DNA of 6,629 nucleotides from Phycisphaerae bacterium (GTDB lineage: Bacteria; Planctomycetota; Phycisphaerae; UBA1845). Under the pieces are notes generated by a model, which did no database searches, was not told where the DNA came from, and saw nothing but the letters and a program-made list of their open reading frames with translations. The DNA is taken from positions 1 through 6,629 of the forward strand of contig JAJDDS010000599.1 of NCBI GenBank assembly GCA_029260195.1. The letters are read 5' to 3'. A program made the translations under genes and the position numbers. Below, one piece after another: positions 4,719 to 6,629 of the stretch; position 1 is the stretch's first letter, and each line of letters starts with the position of its first letter.

Positions 4719-6629
4719 GCGAAAGGTGTTTCAGCAGTACCTGAGAAGCGACCGCAACGGCGAGATTAGGATTGCCATCGAACAGGCGCTGCATCGTATT
4801 CCGGAGTGCCGCTGCTTCCTTACTCTTGTTTGATATGTCTACAATGCGACTGCCTTCCACACCAGTCGCCTGCAAGATACTCACTCGAACCGATTGCCCG
4901 CGACCATTCTCGCCTCTGGAAAACGCCAGGCTCGCGGTCTGCTGGAAACGCGATACCAGATCAGACAGTGATTCGCTGAATCTAGGCTCATCGCGTTCAT
5001 GCCATCTCCTTGGCGGCTTCGCCAAAACGAGACTTCCCACGGACTCAAGCCATGCATCTCTCGGTAAGCGCGAATCAGCCAGTCGCAGGCAGAAGGCCTT
5101 CAGAGTGGGATCGGTCACGTGAATGCTCAGGGCATTCGCTCTTGTCTCTAAGAAGTTCCGCAGCCGCTGGTGTTGAGTGCTTGCATCATAGGCGCCAGCA
5201 ATCGCCTTCTCGATTCGCGTGAGTATCGATGGGTACGCGCTTCGCAGTTCGCCGAGTGCACGCTTGAGTTCTCGTACATACTTCTTCACGTCTATCTTCG
5301 CGGATCGCTTTCGAGCCGGCACACGGGGCAAGCCGCAGGCTGAAGGTAGGTCATCAAATAGCAATGTTGCTGGTTCGGTAGCGTTCAGCAATGCGTCCCT
5401 TACCGCCAGCGTTTTCTTGCCAAGAGACGTTGTGTTGCGGGAATAGTCAGGAAGAGCGGCTGCAAACTGGCACAGTGGTTTAACAACGTCGATCAGATCA
5501 GGGGCTCGCGAATCATCGATCTTAGAAGCGACGACGTTTAGGAGTTCGTTGAAGACCTCTGACCGTACGCCACTCAGCTTGCAGTATTGCAGTTCGAATG
5601 TTTCGGGAGCTTTCGACAGCCGAGCAAACTCGGCACCGCCCAGCTCGTGAAGAAACACATCATCCTCGTACATTGCAATGTGTTGGGCTTCTGCAACGCA
5701 GAAAACGGCGAGCATTAGTGGGAGCAGCCCGTCACGAGCCCCGATTGGTCGCCTGCGAAGTTCTGCGAAAACTTCCGAAACGAGCACACGACTGCCCTCC
5801 TTGGCGGCGAGAATCTCTCGCATCCGATTGAAAAGCGGAATCAAATTGCAGGTATCCTCACCAGCTCTCGGAATGGTAATCCTCGCGCCGCTACGGCCCG
5901 TTACATGCAAATGCGACTGCGCTAATGCAGAGAGGTACATTGACATCTCAGGCGGCTTCTTGGACATGTCCATTCCCAGATACTCTTCGGTCGCATTATC
6001 GAGGACTCGTTCTATCAATCGCATTCGTGCAGCTGCCGCCGCGGAGCTTAACTTGCGACGATTCAGTAGCTCGTTTCGCAGCTTCGGTGCCCCAGTGAAT
6101 ACGCGATCGCAGATCGTGGAGATAAACCGAGACAATTCTCTAGATGACGCCAGAGCGATTGGCTTGGCCTTGTGGAACCACTGCATACTCTGGTCTTTAC
6201 GAAATGAACGCACATCTAGCAGGTGAGTCACGCGGTCGAGCAAGACGGACTTCGCAGCGGCAAGTTGGCGCGAGACCTCTTCACGAGCGTGCTTGTCTCC
6301 CGCCAATTCCTCGACATTAGTCTGTATCCACTCCCAGCGTCTTATCTCTCTTACGAACCCAGAGAAACCACTGAGCGGATGTGGCACGGCAATGAGAAGC
6401 TCATCGCGCTTATGGAGACCTGCGTTATTGATTGCCTCAACTGCGACGGACTGCTCGGCCTTAGTCTCGCAGAGCGGCACGATTACGGCCCCGTCAGCAG
6501 TGTCCGGCTTCCACTGCCTCAGTGTCGAAGCGAAGTCAGCTGTTCTCACATATATTAGTTCGCAATGGCGTAGATTTCCTGTGGCAACATAATGACTTCG
6601 AGCTACCAGTGCAAGCTCCGTCAGGTTAT
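4708..6629 (-). CDS. C-terminal part of a large BrxC/SspC-like ATPase-family protein (5' end beyond window)
   Basis: This frame stays open to the right edge and gives 639 residues before the TAG at 4710-4708. A GTG at 6549-6547 could be mistaken for the start. However, the 26 codons upstream of it (NLTELALVARSHYVATGNL and on) contain no stop and read smoothly into the rest, so the gene very probably begins beyond 6629. The visible part is soluble and mostly helical, without signal peptide or membrane segment. Recognisable stretches, numbered from the edge, are RRWEWIQTNVEELAGDKHARE (about 96-116), GLLPLMLAVF (300-309) with AMYEDDVFLHEL (318-329), and LLNATEPATLLFDDLPSACG (413-432). I associate these with C-terminal regions of large defence ATPases of the BrxC/PglY and SspC kind. 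No Walker A motif is visible; it should lie upstream. It precedes and overlaps the PP-loop gene, implying one operon and one complex. Family assignment is from memory of sequence style, so moderate. Confidence 0.6.
   Translation of the reverse strand, partial: NLTELALVARSHYVATGNLRHCELIYVRTADFASTLRQWKPDTADGAVIVPLCETKAEQSVAVEAINNAGLHKRDELLIAVPHPLSGFSGFVREIRRWEWIQTNVEELAGDKHAREEVSRQLAAAKSVLLDRVTHLLDVRSFRKDQSMQWFHKAKPIALASSRELSRFISTICDRVFTGAPKLRNELLNRRKLSSAAAAARMRLIERVLDNATEEYLGMDMSKKPPEMSMYLSALAQSHLHVTGRSGARITIPRAGEDTCNLIPLFNRMREILAAKEGSRVLVSEVFAELRRRPIGARDGLLPLMLAVFCVAEAQHIAMYEDDVFLHELGGAEFARLSKAPETFELQYCKLSGVRSEVFNELLNVVASKIDDSRAPDLIDVVKPLCQFAAALPDYSRNTTSLGKKTLAVRDALLNATEPATLLFDDLPSACGLPRVPARKRSAKIDVKKYVRELKRALGELRSAYPSILTRIEKAIAGAYDASTQHQRLRNFLETRANALSIHVTDPTLKAFCLRLADSRLPRDAWLESVGSLVLAKPPRRWHERDEPRFSESLSDLVSRFQQTASLAFSRGENGRGQSVRVSILQATGVEGSRIVDISNKSKEAAALRNTMQRLFDGNPNLAVAVASQVLLKHLSHGT

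Noticed and set aside
1..6629. CRISPR arrays, tRNA or rRNA genes, insertion-sequence ends
   Set aside because: I saw no regularly spaced repeats, no tRNA or rRNA signature, and no transposase or paired terminal inverted repeats with target duplications.

Overview
The window looks like a piece of a moderately GC-rich bacterial chromosome, most likely from a planctomycete or a relative. The best taxonomic clue is a partial sigma factor at the left edge. Its N-terminal FPQTR motif and DPDDIVQGFF region-2 core resemble the large ECF-like sigma families of Planctomycetota. This assignment is an inference from motif memory, not from a search.

Left part (1-2707), three minus-strand elements. (i) An ECF-type sigma factor runs off the left edge (500 to 1). 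(ii) A complete metallophosphoesterase of the PPP/ApaH-PrpE type carries an extra helical C-terminal region (1905 to 802). (iii) Directly upstream of the phosphatase lies the wreck of a DEDDh 3'-5' exonuclease (about 2219 to 1954). It still shows an Exo II-like YDIPLL and an Exo III HRAVDDA, but has a frameshift and two in-frame TGA codons. Between the wreck and 2707 is about 490 bases of GC-rich DNA without a believable gene, with small inverted repeats near its right end.

Right part (2708-6629), a DNA phosphorothioation-like sulfur-modification module. A plus-strand IscS/DndA/SspA-like cysteine desulfurase (2708-3874) has an intact PLP lysine and catalytic cysteine. It points tail to tail, 13 bases away, at a minus-strand pair. 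That pair is a large protein related to the BrxC/SspC-type ATPases (C-terminal 639 residues only; the gene enters from beyond the right edge) and a PAPS-reductase/PP-loop protein of the DndC/SspD type (4718-3888), which overlaps it by 11 bases. The inferred chemistry is that the desulfurase mobilises sulfur from cysteine, the PP-loop protein activates the DNA backbone with ATP and transfers sulfur, and the large ATPase acts with an upstream partner on DNA. The order ATPase then short PP-loop gene, with a cysteine desulfurase next door, fits SspABCD (single-strand phosphorothioation). A type 4 BREX (BrxP/BrxC) relative is the main alternative. The missing SspB-like partner and the restriction effector, if present, should lie to the right of 6629. 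By eye the module is somewhat less GC-rich than the left part, and a broken gene lies beside it, which suits an acquired defence island.
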